A stretch of 64,000 nucleotides of DNA from Parietaria judaica (taxonomy: Eukaryota; Streptophyta; Magnoliopsida; Rosales; Urticaceae): positions 28,243,746 to 28,307,745 of the forward strand of contig OX940872.1 of assembly GCA_954871525.1 (NCBI GenBank). Direction: 5' to 3'. Of this stretch, positions 1 to 11,400 are shown one piece after another. The position numbers were made by a program, and so were the translations under genes. The notes under the pieces are model-generated. The model saw only the letters and a program-made list of their open reading frames with translations, had not been told where the DNA came from and did no database searches. Each line of letters begins with the position of its first letter. The stretch's first letter is position 1.

Positions 1-575
1 TGTTTTAAAATAGTTATTTTTCTTTCAAACTATGATTTGTATCCCGAAAACGCATGATTTTGTATTTCTATATTTAATAAAATTGTGTAATATCTCTTCT
101 TAACTTGGCAGAGACTCAATGAATAACTTGCTGACTCAAGTTTGGTTTTTGTTGCTCGTTTTTTATATAAATCAACAAAACATATTAAGCATCAAACCAA
201 GAAGAATCTCATCAATTACAAACTGAGGAATACCAACTGATCAACCAAAGAATTAATATTTATACTATAAGGCGCCGGAGCAACAATATTAGCATAACTC
301 GAGTAAAAATTTATCTTATAAATTTGAAAAAAAGTGTTTCGGCAACTCTAAATAATCAAACATTAAAATATAAAAATCTGACAAATACAACATTAGAAGG
401 ACAATTAATTATAAGAACTTAGATCATTAGGATCTTTAAAGCTTAGATTTTCGGCTTCACAAATTGAAAAACTGATCGGAATTTCTCGTTTCACAAAATC
501 CGATTACACGTACCAATACAGAATTGTTTTTTTTTTTTTTGCACCACACTAAAAGTACAATGACGATATTGTGCA

Positions 576-623
<48 letters not shown>

Positions 624-3119
624 GAAAACGCACTAAGTGACTATAGTTGCATGTTTCTTTCTTTATACGCATGCTTTTCCGTATTGCATTACATCATGCG
701 CACGGCGCATGGGCAGGGAAATTCATTAATTAAATTTATTTTATAGAAATTTTTCAGAATTTATAACAGAGAATTTAATACTCGTAGAATAAATTTTCAG
801 AATTTATAACCGAGAAATGCAAATATGCATGAATCATCACTAAAAAAAAATGTAAAATAGCGGTGCGACTTTTTCACTTTACCAAGAAAATGCAATCGTA
901 ATGACCATTCAGAACGAACCCCATTTGTCTAAGAAGAAAGTGAATTGAACAGCACACAATTTCTCATCAAAATTCCATACTACATTACATTACATATACA
1001 TATATGTATGTATGTATGAAAGTAATCATTGCCTTTTACCATTTATAAACAGAATGGTCTGAAACAAAATGACTCGTCAGCTACTTCCGTCCAAAGAGAT
1101 CACATCCTGCTTCCCCAGAAATGTGAAGCTTCAAAACTAGAGATAACTGCGGTAAATGTACTCAACTTTAACCAAATGAGCCAACAGGGATTCTAAAGTG
1201 TATATATAATATGAGGCAATGCGTTTTTCCGTTTTATATTTTTTACGGACGTATGTTATTTTTAAATATAGTGCTATTAAATCATATTTAAGACACATTT
1301 ATGTGCTTCGTGCTCATCTAGCTAATTCTCTCATTTGAATTCGACGGAAAAAAATAGACGTAAAATATGTCGTCTTACATTTAACTTTATATACTTTTGT
1401 CATATTTTTACTTTGGGTCCTCGCTGCCTGAATTGATCGAAGTTTGAATACTTTTACCGTAATTACCCCTAAAAGTTATGAAATAGTAGACATGCTCTAT
1501 TGACGCGTTTGAATTTTGATAAAAGTATGAACCTTTATCATAAAAGGACGTAAATATTTATTCTCATTTTTAAATTGGTTGTTGCTTCTTATCTCACGAG
1601 TTCATAATCCTTCGAAAGGCACTTACGCATCTATGAATAAGATGATGCAGAATCAATATTTTATGATTTGGTCATGGATTTATTTTAATTGTTAATTTTT
1701 GTTGATGTAATGTCATTTCGGCAAATAAAAACTTGTTATCCTTGCCTCTAGAGAATAAATGCCCCCCCAACACCAAAGTTAGAACAATATTTGCACTAAT
1801 TCGGCATTCCAACTTGATACACCGGCTCCGTGAACGAGCCGGGCGTTACAACCTTGTGCATCGACCGGTCCAATGTACTAGCTCAGGTTTTTGGCCTGGT
1901 GCACTAACTCAGTGTTATAGCCCGGGGTGTTGACTTAGAGCGCCAACATGGCGTACTAGTGTGTCATGTACCGATCAATTTAGTGAACGATCTCTGCGTG
2001 TCAATTAGCTCGGTCACTATCACCAGATTGCACCCTCATGCAGTACCTCGGCGTATCAGCAATGTATCGCACTAGGTTTGGTTTTGACCCAGAACCGGAT
2101 TTCGAGTATTAGAATTTGTGGGCCCGGAACTGGAGCCGAAAACCTAGGTACCTGATTTTTTGGGTATTTGAAACACTGTACGAGGATTTGGAACCGAAAC
2201 CAGTTCTCAAACTTGATCCGGCTCTACAATTTGGATCCAAGTCGAAGATCCGGGTTTGTAGTTTTAGAAGAAAAAAAAATTAAAAAAATGGAATTCATAA
2301 ATCACAGTTTAAGATACGTGTTCAACATATTTAAAAGATAACTTAAATTAAAACGCATAAAATGGAACTGTAAGTTCAAATTTGTAAACAAGCTCGGAAC
2401 GTAAATCACAAAAACAACTAACGAAAATAAAAAAATCAAAGATTAGTATGATAAAATGATACAAATAAAGATGGCGCTTTCATAATAATTATATCTTAAT
2501 TTAAGCTATATATGTGCGCGTTCTTTCGTCCATTTATCTGACTGACGCCCCTGCACTTTTATGAAATTTTCCCGCTCGGCTGTATATTATATTATGTTGT
2601 ATTATATTAACCGGTTCCATAAAAACGGTTACTTAAAAATTTGGACCCAGAACCGAAACCAAATTTGAACTGGTTCCGGGTATTTCAATCCGGGTAATTC
2701 CCAACTCCGGGTAAAAAATTTGACCATGGGTATTTTGTACAGGCCTAGTGGGAGGGGTCTAAAGTGAAAAACTAACGGTAGAAAAATACCTAGAGTCAAC
2801 AAAACTGAAGAGATGCATAATTTTGTGCATTTTTTTTCTTCACGGAAGTTGGTTAAGTGGACGGAAAAATGTGTTGCCTTTAATTTGTTAACTTTGAATA
2901 CTTCTGCTACTATTTTTTACTTTCAACCCTCACCGCCTCGAGAAGTGAAGGATTGAGTACTTTTGCCGTGATTATCCCTTACATAAAAACCCATAATAAA
3001 CAAGAAGAAAGAAATTATAAGGCAGAAGACGTAGAAAAAAGAGAGTAAGTCGTTAAAAATGGTTCGTCCATCCAAATAAATCCCACCTCAAACTCTCCCA
3101 CTTCAAGCTCATCCCTCCC
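1..3119. other. Repeat-rich intergenic spacer upstream of the protease gene
   Basis: I see no gene here. The stretch is AT-rich. It contains a (TTA)n microsatellite near 577-619. Two copies of a dispersed repeat carry the theme 'tttgaatacttttgccgt' (about 1205-1475 and 2755-2985), with a third copy in opposite orientation near 22.5 kb. A degenerate segment rich in 'accggttc/ccgggta' motifs (about 2080-2760) resembles segments near 34.7, 40.7-41.2 and 41.5 kb. The only long open frame, near 1733-1933, has no recognisable family. No convincing TATA box was found close to the protease start; 'cataaaaac' near 2982 is the nearest weak candidate. Confidence 0.6.
577..619. repeat. (TTA)n microsatellite
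   Basis: About 14 uninterrupted TTA/ATT triplets lie in spacer DNA. Similar trinucleotide tracts occur near 21535-21560 and 23518-23564. Confidence 0.9.
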
Positions 3120-4529
3120 ATGGTGATGGCAGCCCTTCCACTCATACTCCTCCTGACTGTCGCCATTGATGTCTCTTCTTCTTCTCCGAACCCAGCTCTC
3201 TCTTTTCCCAACTTCCAGGACCTGAGCATCCCACAACCATCCACCCAAGTCAAGCTGTCTTCCCACGATGAACACCAAGATGATCACCTGCCAAACTATA
3301 ACCTGAAGCTCGTCCACCGAGACACGCTTCATCATCATCATCATAACGATCGCCACACCACTCGCTTCACGCAGCGCATGAAGCGAGACGTGTGGAGGGT
3401 GGCGAGCCTGGTGCGCCGGCTCGCCGGCAACGGTTCGACGAGCCCCTACGAGGTGTCGGACTTCGGGTCGGAGGTGGTGTCTGGGATGGACCAGGGCAGC
3501 GGCGAGTACTTCGTGAGGATCGGTGTGGGCAGCCCGGCGAGGAACCAATACGTCGTCATCGACTCAGGCAGCGACATCGTTTGGGTCCAGTGCCGCCCCT
3601 GCGGGCAGTGCTACCGTCAGACTGACCCTGTTTTCGACCCGGCCGCCTCCGCTTCCTTTGCCGGAGTCCCATGTACCTCCTCTGTCTGTGACCGCCTCGA
3701 GAACGCTGGCTGCCGCGCCGGCCGTTGCCGCTACGAGGTTTCGTATGGGGACGGGTCTTACACTCGTGGCACCCTAGCCCTCGAGACCCTCACCCTCGGC
3801 CGGACCGTTATAAAAAACGTCGCAATTGGGTGCGGCCACATGAACCAGGGCATGTTCATTGGGGCGGCCGGGCTGCTCGGCCTCGGAGGTGGGGCGATGT
3901 CGCTTGTCGGCCAGCTGGGTGGACAGACGGGCGGGGCCTTCAGCTACTGTTTGGTCAGCAGGGGAACCGACTCGCCCGGGACATTGGAATTCGGGAGGGA
4001 CGCCCTGCCCGTGGGCGCCGCCTGGGTCCCGCTGATTCGGAACCCAAAAGCGCCAAGCTTCTACTACATCGGGTTAGTCGGCTTGGGCGTCGGGGGTGAG
4101 CGGGTGCCCGTGCCCGAGGATGTGTTCCGCCTCACCGAGGCGGGAGCCGGCGGGGTCCTGATGGACACGGGCACTGCAGTGACCCGGCTCCCGACAGCGG
4201 CCTACGAGGCGTTCCGGGACGCATTCTTCCAGCAGACTGCGAGCCTCCCTCGCGCGGCTGGATTGTCGATATTCGACACGTGCTATAACCTGAACGGGTT
4301 CGTGTCAGTTCGGGTCCCGACGGTGTCGTTCTACTTGGCGGGCGGGCCAATCCTGACGCTGCCCGCGCGGAATTTCCTGATCCCCGTGGACGACGAGGGG
4401 ACGTTCTGCTTCGCGTTCTCGGCGACCCCGTCGGGGCTGTCCATCATAGGGAACATCCAGCAAGAAGGGATACAGATTTCGTTCGATGGAGCGGGTGGTA
4501 ATGTGGGGTTTGGTCCCAACATTTGCTAA
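3120..4529 (+). CDS. ASPG2: Nepenthesin-type aspartic protease, ASPG2-like
   Basis: This single-exon frame encodes 469 aa, the usual length for atypical plant A1 pepsin-like proteases. A hydrophobic N-terminus (about residues 1-20) looks like a signal peptide. A prodomain with a His-rich run (residues 71-75) follows. The catalytic motifs are DSG at 148-150, within VVIDSGSD, and DTG at 349-351, within LMDTGTAVTRLP. The Cys-rich insert after the first aspartate (Cys158, 161, 164, 185, 190, 198, 203) is typical of nepenthesin-type enzymes. The block EVVSGMDQGSGEYFVRIGVG and the C-terminal SIIGNIQQEG closely match Arabidopsis ASPG2 (At3g20015) as I recall it. A secreted or vacuolar peptidase role is inferred from the family. 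The first ATG (CCCATGG context) was chosen; Met3 is possible. Codons are strongly GC-rich compared with the AT-rich flanks. Confidence 0.95.
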   Translation: MVMAALPLILLLTVAIDVSSSSPNPALSFPNFQDLSIPQPSTQVKLSSHDEHQDDHLPNYNLKLVHRDTLHHHHHNDRHTTRFTQRMKRDVWRVASLVRRLAGNGSTSPYEVSDFGSEVVSGMDQGSGEYFVRIGVGSPARNQYVVIDSGSDIVWVQCRPCGQCYRQTDPVFDPAASASFAGVPCTSSVCDRLENAGCRAGRCRYEVSYGDGSYTRGTLALETLTLGRTVIKNVAIGCGHMNQGMFIGAAGLLGLGGGAMSLVGQLGGQTGGAFSYCLVSRGTDSPGTLEFGRDALPVGAAWVPLIRNPKAPSFYYIGLVGLGVGGERVPVPEDVFRLTEAGAGGVLMDTGTAVTRLPTAAYEAFRDAFFQQTASLPRAAGLSIFDTCYNLNGFVSVRVPTVSFYLAGGPILTLPARNFLIPVDDEGTFCFAFSATPSGLSIIGNIQQEGIQISFDGAGGNVGFGPNIC

Positions 4530-7500
4530 GCGAGTGTTTATATAAATTTTGCTAGTCTTAGCTAAATAAGTCATCATCATTATGATTAGTAGTAGTATAA
4601 ATGTGTGCAATTATTATAGCTTATGTAAATATTATTATGAAGTTTGAAAAGAAAGAATGGTCAAAAGAGAAGCCTTTTCTGTTCTGTCTAAGAAAGAAGA
4701 AAGAGTGTGTTGTGGGGTTCTCCATATAATTCTCACCTATTTTTCTCTTTCTCATTTATACACAATTGCATATATATACATATATGTATATATATGTGTG
4801 CACATATGATGAGAAACATGAATGATGAGAAAGGGAGGCACCATGTGAAGCAATGACTGGGGGAGTTGTCTAGCTTTGAAGAGCATGACAATTGTTATCA
4901 TTATTCGGCTTTCTTTCTTTAAAGCCAATACTTCTCATTATTCAAACACCAACACTTTCCACCTTTTACACTCAAAATCCTCTCATGAAATTGCATAAAT
5001 CCAAACCGGATATGATTACCGATTATTGATTTTTCAAAACCGGTTATTTTTTTAATTGGTTGTAATATTAAATATTTAAAAATATATATTTTAGAATTAA
5101 GTTAGAGGATTATGTTTTGGACCGGTATATTTTACCTGGCCCAATTATTTGAACTAGTATGTTATATTGCGATTTATTTTGAACCGGTATGTGTTATTTG
5201 AACGATATGTTTTATTTTTGCGATAAAATGGGTAGAATATTTTTCTTAAATGAATAACTGGATCCGGCTAACTGGTTTCATAACCTGAATCCGCTTCAAC
5301 ATAGGTTAAGGTTATTAAACAAGTTATTATACTTTTTATAACTGGAAATCCGGTTAACTGGTTTCGGTAAACCGGTTTTTTAAAACAGGTCAAGGTTATT
5401 AAAATATGAATAACCGGAATTAGATTAAGGATACCAAGAAGTGAGGGAAAAATAAGTTAACTGACCGGTTGTACCCTTACTAAAATATTTAATTTTATTA
5501 ATAAAATAATAATAATTATACATCTCGAGTGAACAATAAATTGTGTTAGCAATGGCATCAAAGAATATATATTTTGAGTGTGAATTTGGAGTGGTTGGCA
5601 ATAATTTTGTGAGTTGAATCACATTCTGTTCTTGATGAATAAAGAAGCACTTTTTGAGGAAGGGAATCCATTTTGAAACAGAACAGCATATTTGCTGGAT
5701 TAATCAGTTTGAACACATTTGCAATTGCATCGCTACACAAACAAAGTATATGAGAGACAGCTCATTATTATTATTATTATGGAAGGACAACTTTACACTT
5801 TCCATGCATTTTTCAATTTCATCGCCTTCTTCTTCTTCTTCACATTGCTTGTAAGCCTTGTATTATCTCCCCTTCACTTTTAATTTAGTTGCAGAAAGCT
5901 ACTTTTTATTTATTTATTAATAATCATAATTCTACAGGTGCTAAGCGGTGAACAAACAAGTATTCAGTGCGGTTTTTGACAAGACCGAATACGCATTTTG
6001 ATATTTTGAAAATAATAACCAAATACCGGATGAAAATCGCATTTCCGTATAATCGGTATCCGGTGTTCATTCGCGGTAATATGGGGTTTTTGCTTGCTTT
6101 TACCGCTATACATCTACATAAATTGATAATACATCTACATAATATTATACATAAACAAACTACTAAATATTAATATTACACATAAACAAACTACAAATAT
6201 CTCACAATATTACACCAAGAGAGTAAATACGAAAAATCTTTTTGAGGTATTGATAGGTATGGGACATAGAAAATAATATTAGATTTAGTTAAAACGGTAA
6301 AACCGCCAAACGGTTGCAGTTCCCACATTAAAAACCGAGAACCCTGTTTTAATCGAATTTCGGTATTCAATTTTTTTTCTCGGTATATTCAGTTTTAACC
6401 ACTTTAATAGTGATTGCGGTTTAATCAATATCGATTTGATCGATTTTGGTATAAATAGATAAAAAAAAAAAAAAAAAACTCGGTTTACGGAGAAAATCGC
6501 CAATACCTAAAAGAGAAATTTACATTTCCATTCTAAGAGCTGAGTTTAATATATTATTATTGACGATTTTGACATCATAACAAGTTAACAACCAAAAAAT
6601 TCAAAATACTTTAGTACACAAGGCGTTTTCTGCATCAAATTAGATTTAAATAGGAAAAAAAAAAGGTACCAAAATAAGCGTAAAAAGGCAAATTAAAACC
6701 AAATTACACCGTGAAACTTTTTTTTTTTTTTTTTTCGATTCCTAAAGAGTGTACAAATATAATAACAATAATGATATAATAATAAAGTAACAAAAAGGGT
6801 AAACCAACGGCGTCTAGGCGCTAGAAAAAGATTGAAAAAGTAAAAAGGGAAAGTAATAGTAATAGGTATATACAGTAGAACTTTTATAAATTAATACTCG
6901 ATAAATTAATATCCCGATTAATTAATACTTTTCTCCGGTCTCGACTTGTACTAATGCAGTTAAATTTTTACCTCGATAATATATAAAAATTTTCCGGTCC
7001 CGACTTTATTAATTTATCGAGGTTCAAATGTATGTGGTAAAGAACCTTCAAAGATGCCTCCATATAACATATATAAGTCCTTCAATTTGTAGGTGGTGCG
7101 TCCATTGTCTCATATATTTAATAAATATTGCAAGCATCTCCTCTCTCATTTCGAGTGTAGGAAATGTATATTCCTTTCCTACCTATTATTTCAACACAAG
7201 ATTGATTCCTATGACTCAGGAGAGGAAGACACCTTCTAATGGCATTTACAATCGCCATCCCTTGCCCAACTTTGATACGAATTTAAGCATTTACAGACTC
7301 AAGTGATATAAATTGCCGTTTTTTTTTTTTTTTTTCTGAGTGTAAGCGGCTACTCGAAAAGTTGTATTTTTCATCTTTTAAATGCCTAACATACAGATAT
7401 GTTTCCTTTCTTAAAAATTTAATATTATCTACCAAGTTCATGATGAGCAATCTTGATGTTTATTCTGGGTCCAAATTTAATCGAGTATTTCCATGGTCTT

Positions 7501-8460
7501 ATTTTAAATGTGTACACAAACTAAACAAAACACTCTTAAATTCAAAAACTAGTTTAATTATCATGCTCAAAAATGTCATAAAATATATTATTGACCACAT
7601 AAAATGACAAGGAAATCATCACTGCTCAATGAGTCAGCCTGGACTCCAGAGCATTTAAAGTTGTTAATAAAAAGAATGTCAGTTCTGTCCGATGCCCGGG
7701 CCGGTTATTCTTGAACCGTTTCATGTTCGTGCATTCTAACCTCCTTTTAAAAAAAGAAAGTCGTGTGGAACCTCAAGTTAAAATGAAACAAGATAACACA
7801 TGAACATTAATTGTACTACGAATTGCTAGTTTTGATGAGCGCGGTGTACGACTAAGTTAGGATTCGGGGATTTTTTTTCTTCTTCTACTTGAGTAATAAA
7901 TGGAAATTGGGTACTATTATTGAATATACAACCTAAATACTGTAATGGAGATATAAAGGTGAAAATGTACCTTAATGTGGGTGGACATCAACAGATTCAA
8001 TTATGTCTGACAAAGTTGGCTCTTCCTTTTTAAGCCATCGATCAGTTTATGTCCACGGTTTCGACGACGACCCGTCGGCTTATCATCTAAGAAAAGTAAA
8101 CCCAGAAAGAGGAACCCCTTTTGCATTATAGCTCCAAATAAGGCCACAAGAAGAAAAGGCAAAGGTAAATTACACAGATTGGAACTTGTAAAAGGCACAA
8201 GGCATTACATCATAATACATATTTACAAAGGTGCCCTTGTGTTGCTATCTAAAGCACTTAATGGGGACAAAAATTTGCCTTGGCGGGCCTCAAAAAGAAA
8301 TTTACGCAAGTTACCGAGTAAGCGAGCCTGGAGCACTCCTTCCATTTCTACCCCTGCATTCAAAACTTTGAACTACTCCTCCCGATATATCAGATTGTAA
8401 ATGAATATCCAGTTTTCATGGACACCTAAGACTAATGAAAACTAGCAACCAAACAAATAG
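4530..8460. other. Spacer between the protease and helicase genes, with small repeats
   Basis: I see no supportable gene here. The start holds the protease 3' flank. About 5010-5440, 5945-6100 and 6285-6500 carry 'accggtt/aaaccg' motif clusters that look like decayed transposon pieces. A short MITE-like element lies at 6873-7030. The region from about 8000 to 8460 is probably the 3' UTR and downstream flank of the minus-strand helicase gene. Open frames in this stretch are AT-rich and without domains. Confidence 0.55.
6873..7030. mobile_element. Short TA-flanked MITE-like element (Stowaway-type candidate)
   Basis: This 158-bp segment starts CAGTAGAAC and ends with GTTCAAATG, whose reverse complement is CATTTGAAC. 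The dinucleotide TA flanks both ends (6871-6872 and 7031-7032). Both halves repeat the 'cgataaattaata' theme in inverted orientation. A TA target-site duplication is the Tc1/mariner (Stowaway) signature, but the terminal repeats are only approximate. Confidence 0.45.
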
Positions 8461-11400
8461 CTAAACCATAAACAGATATTTAAGATCATCGACCGTCAAG
8501 CGGGTTCCAGTGCTTCCACCGTGATCTTCACCAAAAGCCGATGCAACCATCTTTCTTTTCTCTTCCTGCAGAAGAAAATTAAACCAGCTGTTACGGGGAG
8601 ATATATGGTCAATTTCATGTGTTGAATTAATATCTTATAAATGTTTTAAGTTTGGATTAGTTATTAAGATATAATTACAAAGAACGTGTTGATTATATGA
8701 AATTCGATTATATAAAATTAGTACTGGTATATTAAATAAATAAAAAATCAGAGTGGTACCTGCAGATCTAATATCCTGTCTTCCACAGTATCCTTAATTG
8801 TGAGCCTCGTGACAGTGACCGGACGGGTCTGTCCAATTCTATGAGCACGATCAACGGCCTGATCTTCTGTTGTGGGATTCCACCAAAGATCTAACAGAAC
8901 GACATGACACGCAGCAACCATATTTAGCCCTAGATTTCCAGCCTTCAACGACATTATCATAACGGTAACCTGCAAACCAGCACATTCAATTATGTCGATC
9001 GATGGCCAACAAGAAATACTCAATCGAACCAATAATCAAGGAAATCGATGACCTTGGTTCATCAATATTACCATCAGATAAGCATCTTCGCAGGGGGGCG
9101 ATAGAGCAATTATAATGTTAGAAAAAGCAATGGTTGCTGTAACACGTACGCATTTAGATCATGTGCAACGAGGTTTTGGCTCTGTTATTTTATTAGACTA
9201 CGAGACAACGTTACTAAATACCTTACAACCCTAACATATCAGCACATTAAACACCCAATTAAAAAGAGCTACTCGATAAAACTGTACTTTCCCACACGCT
9301 CTGACTTCTACTCTTTTATCAGACTACGACAAAAAGTCAATGCTTACCCTTAAAACCCTGTTTGACACGTCAGCGCATAACATAAACGGAATGTCTATAA
9401 TGTAGTAACATGATAAAGGCCGAACCTCGGGATCAGTGTTGAAATCTTTGACAGCTCTGTCTCTTGAAGCCAGAGACATTCTGCCATCAAGTCTCCTGAA
9501 TTCCAAACCAGAATGTTGCAGCGCAGTCTGAACTAAGTCTAGCATGCCAGTCCACTGAGAAAAAACGATAGTTTTGATTGGTTCTTCACTTGGCGGATTT
9601 GAAAATGTCGTTGTATGTTTCATTACACTAACACCAGAGCCGTCACTAACAATTTCCATTTGGGAATATGAGTCTCCGTTGCATGATTCGGGATTGGAAT
9701 TAGATAGCAAAATCTCAAGCAGTGCTTTGATCTTAGAAGAAGTGTAATCAGTCTGCATGACGAGAGCTTTATCAACGTAGTGCAAATTTGTGGAAGAACC
9801 ATCCGGATCATCATTGATACTTCGCCTTAAAGTGGCCATGGAGAAAATGGTATCAGGACCGACTTGTTGCTTGCACTCAAGGGCAGGACAGACATTGTCG
9901 TCGCCGGTCAGATACTCCGACACACACTCATAGCAGAAAATATGGCCACACATAGTGACAACAGGGTCCTCAGGTGTATCCTGTTCATAAAATTTAAGTA
10001 CCAAATAAACAGGTATTTATAATTCAAATATTGGATATTTACATGTAAAAGTATAAAGTCGAAGAATTTATGTGTTCTTCCCATTACGAGATCGCTATCC
10101 CGGGCTGTACCTGTTTGTGATTATGGTGAATGCAGAGAAAGGCACGAGGGGAACAGTGAAACAATAAACGAGAACTTACATTGCATCTACGACAGAAATC
10201 CAAGGATTGTAGGATACTCAATAGATTTCGTAGCATATCCTGAGGAAGTAGTTTAGCCATTTCAATGGATTCTTTTCCAACAAAATCAGAATCATATTCT
10301 TTGACAAGATATGGATGATCACAAGCTTGCCGAAGGCGCAAAAGCATCAACAAAATATTTGCATAATTCTGACTCACTGTTCCAGCAGCTGCATAAGCCT
10401 GCACAAAAACGATAAAATCTTAAATCAGCATACACTGATCTTTTAATTCGACAATAACTCAGACAATTGACGGCTGTCATTAGCTGAAAAAAAATGATTA
10501 TAATCTGACGGACCTTGAATTGAGAGCGTGAATCAGCTTCCAGTTGGGCATAGAAGGCTCGTTCTTCTAACGAGAACGGCACCTTAGACATTTCTACCGT
10601 CTTTGGTGGTAAATTAATTATGGGCTGCCCTCCAATGAGTGTTCCTATACACCATAGCGAAGTATTTTACGAACCATAATATAAAATAAATAAGAAACTC
10701 AAGAGTCAGGCTAGTGAACCTGTACTTGGTCAGATAATAAAGATGCATCAACACTTGTAATGATTGTTCTTGGATCTAGGATAGAAAATTTCTAATAATG
10801 GAAACAAATGGCGAGACTGCCTCGCTTTGACTCAAGATAACATGATTCATCAAACTTTGATTAAGAGTGATGTCCAATTCTATTTTATTTTTTATTTAAG
10901 AAAAGAAACAATTCTTCTCTAAACTTCAACAGCATATTAAATAAAGAATTGAAAAAAGGGGAGGACAAGATATCCACCTAAAACAATTGCATAAAAAAAC
11001 TTATATACTTGGTTCTCGGATTGACTTAATAGTTAATTTGATGAGGCGTAATTATGAAAGCAATTTACCAACATTTTGAGCATTATATTTTTGTTTAGGT
11101 CTACCAATCAACTCATGTTGTTAACTATCCATGAAAAATGGATGAACTAAAAAAAATCTCATGAATAGTTTCATCTCTAAACTTTATTTCTCTATTTGTT
11201 TTCCTTCGAACATTACACTACATTAGAAAAACAAATATAATTAATATCACATCAATAACTTATTTAAAAGATTAGAAGTATAAATAGCATTTAACTTTCA
11301 TAACCTAAAATTGGAGATGATTAAAGTCAAGTCGGAAATTAGAATCAATGGCACAAGACACGCAAGAGACACAATATCAAAAGGGTAACAAAGGAAAGAA

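Noticed and set aside
3015..3548. 177-codon open frame on the minus strand
   Set aside because: It is the antisense shadow of the GC-rich aspartic protease gene; the His and Met runs mirror the protease codons.
8001..8400. Short open frames on both strands
   Set aside because: They lie in the probable 3' UTR and downstream flank of the helicase gene and have no domain content.
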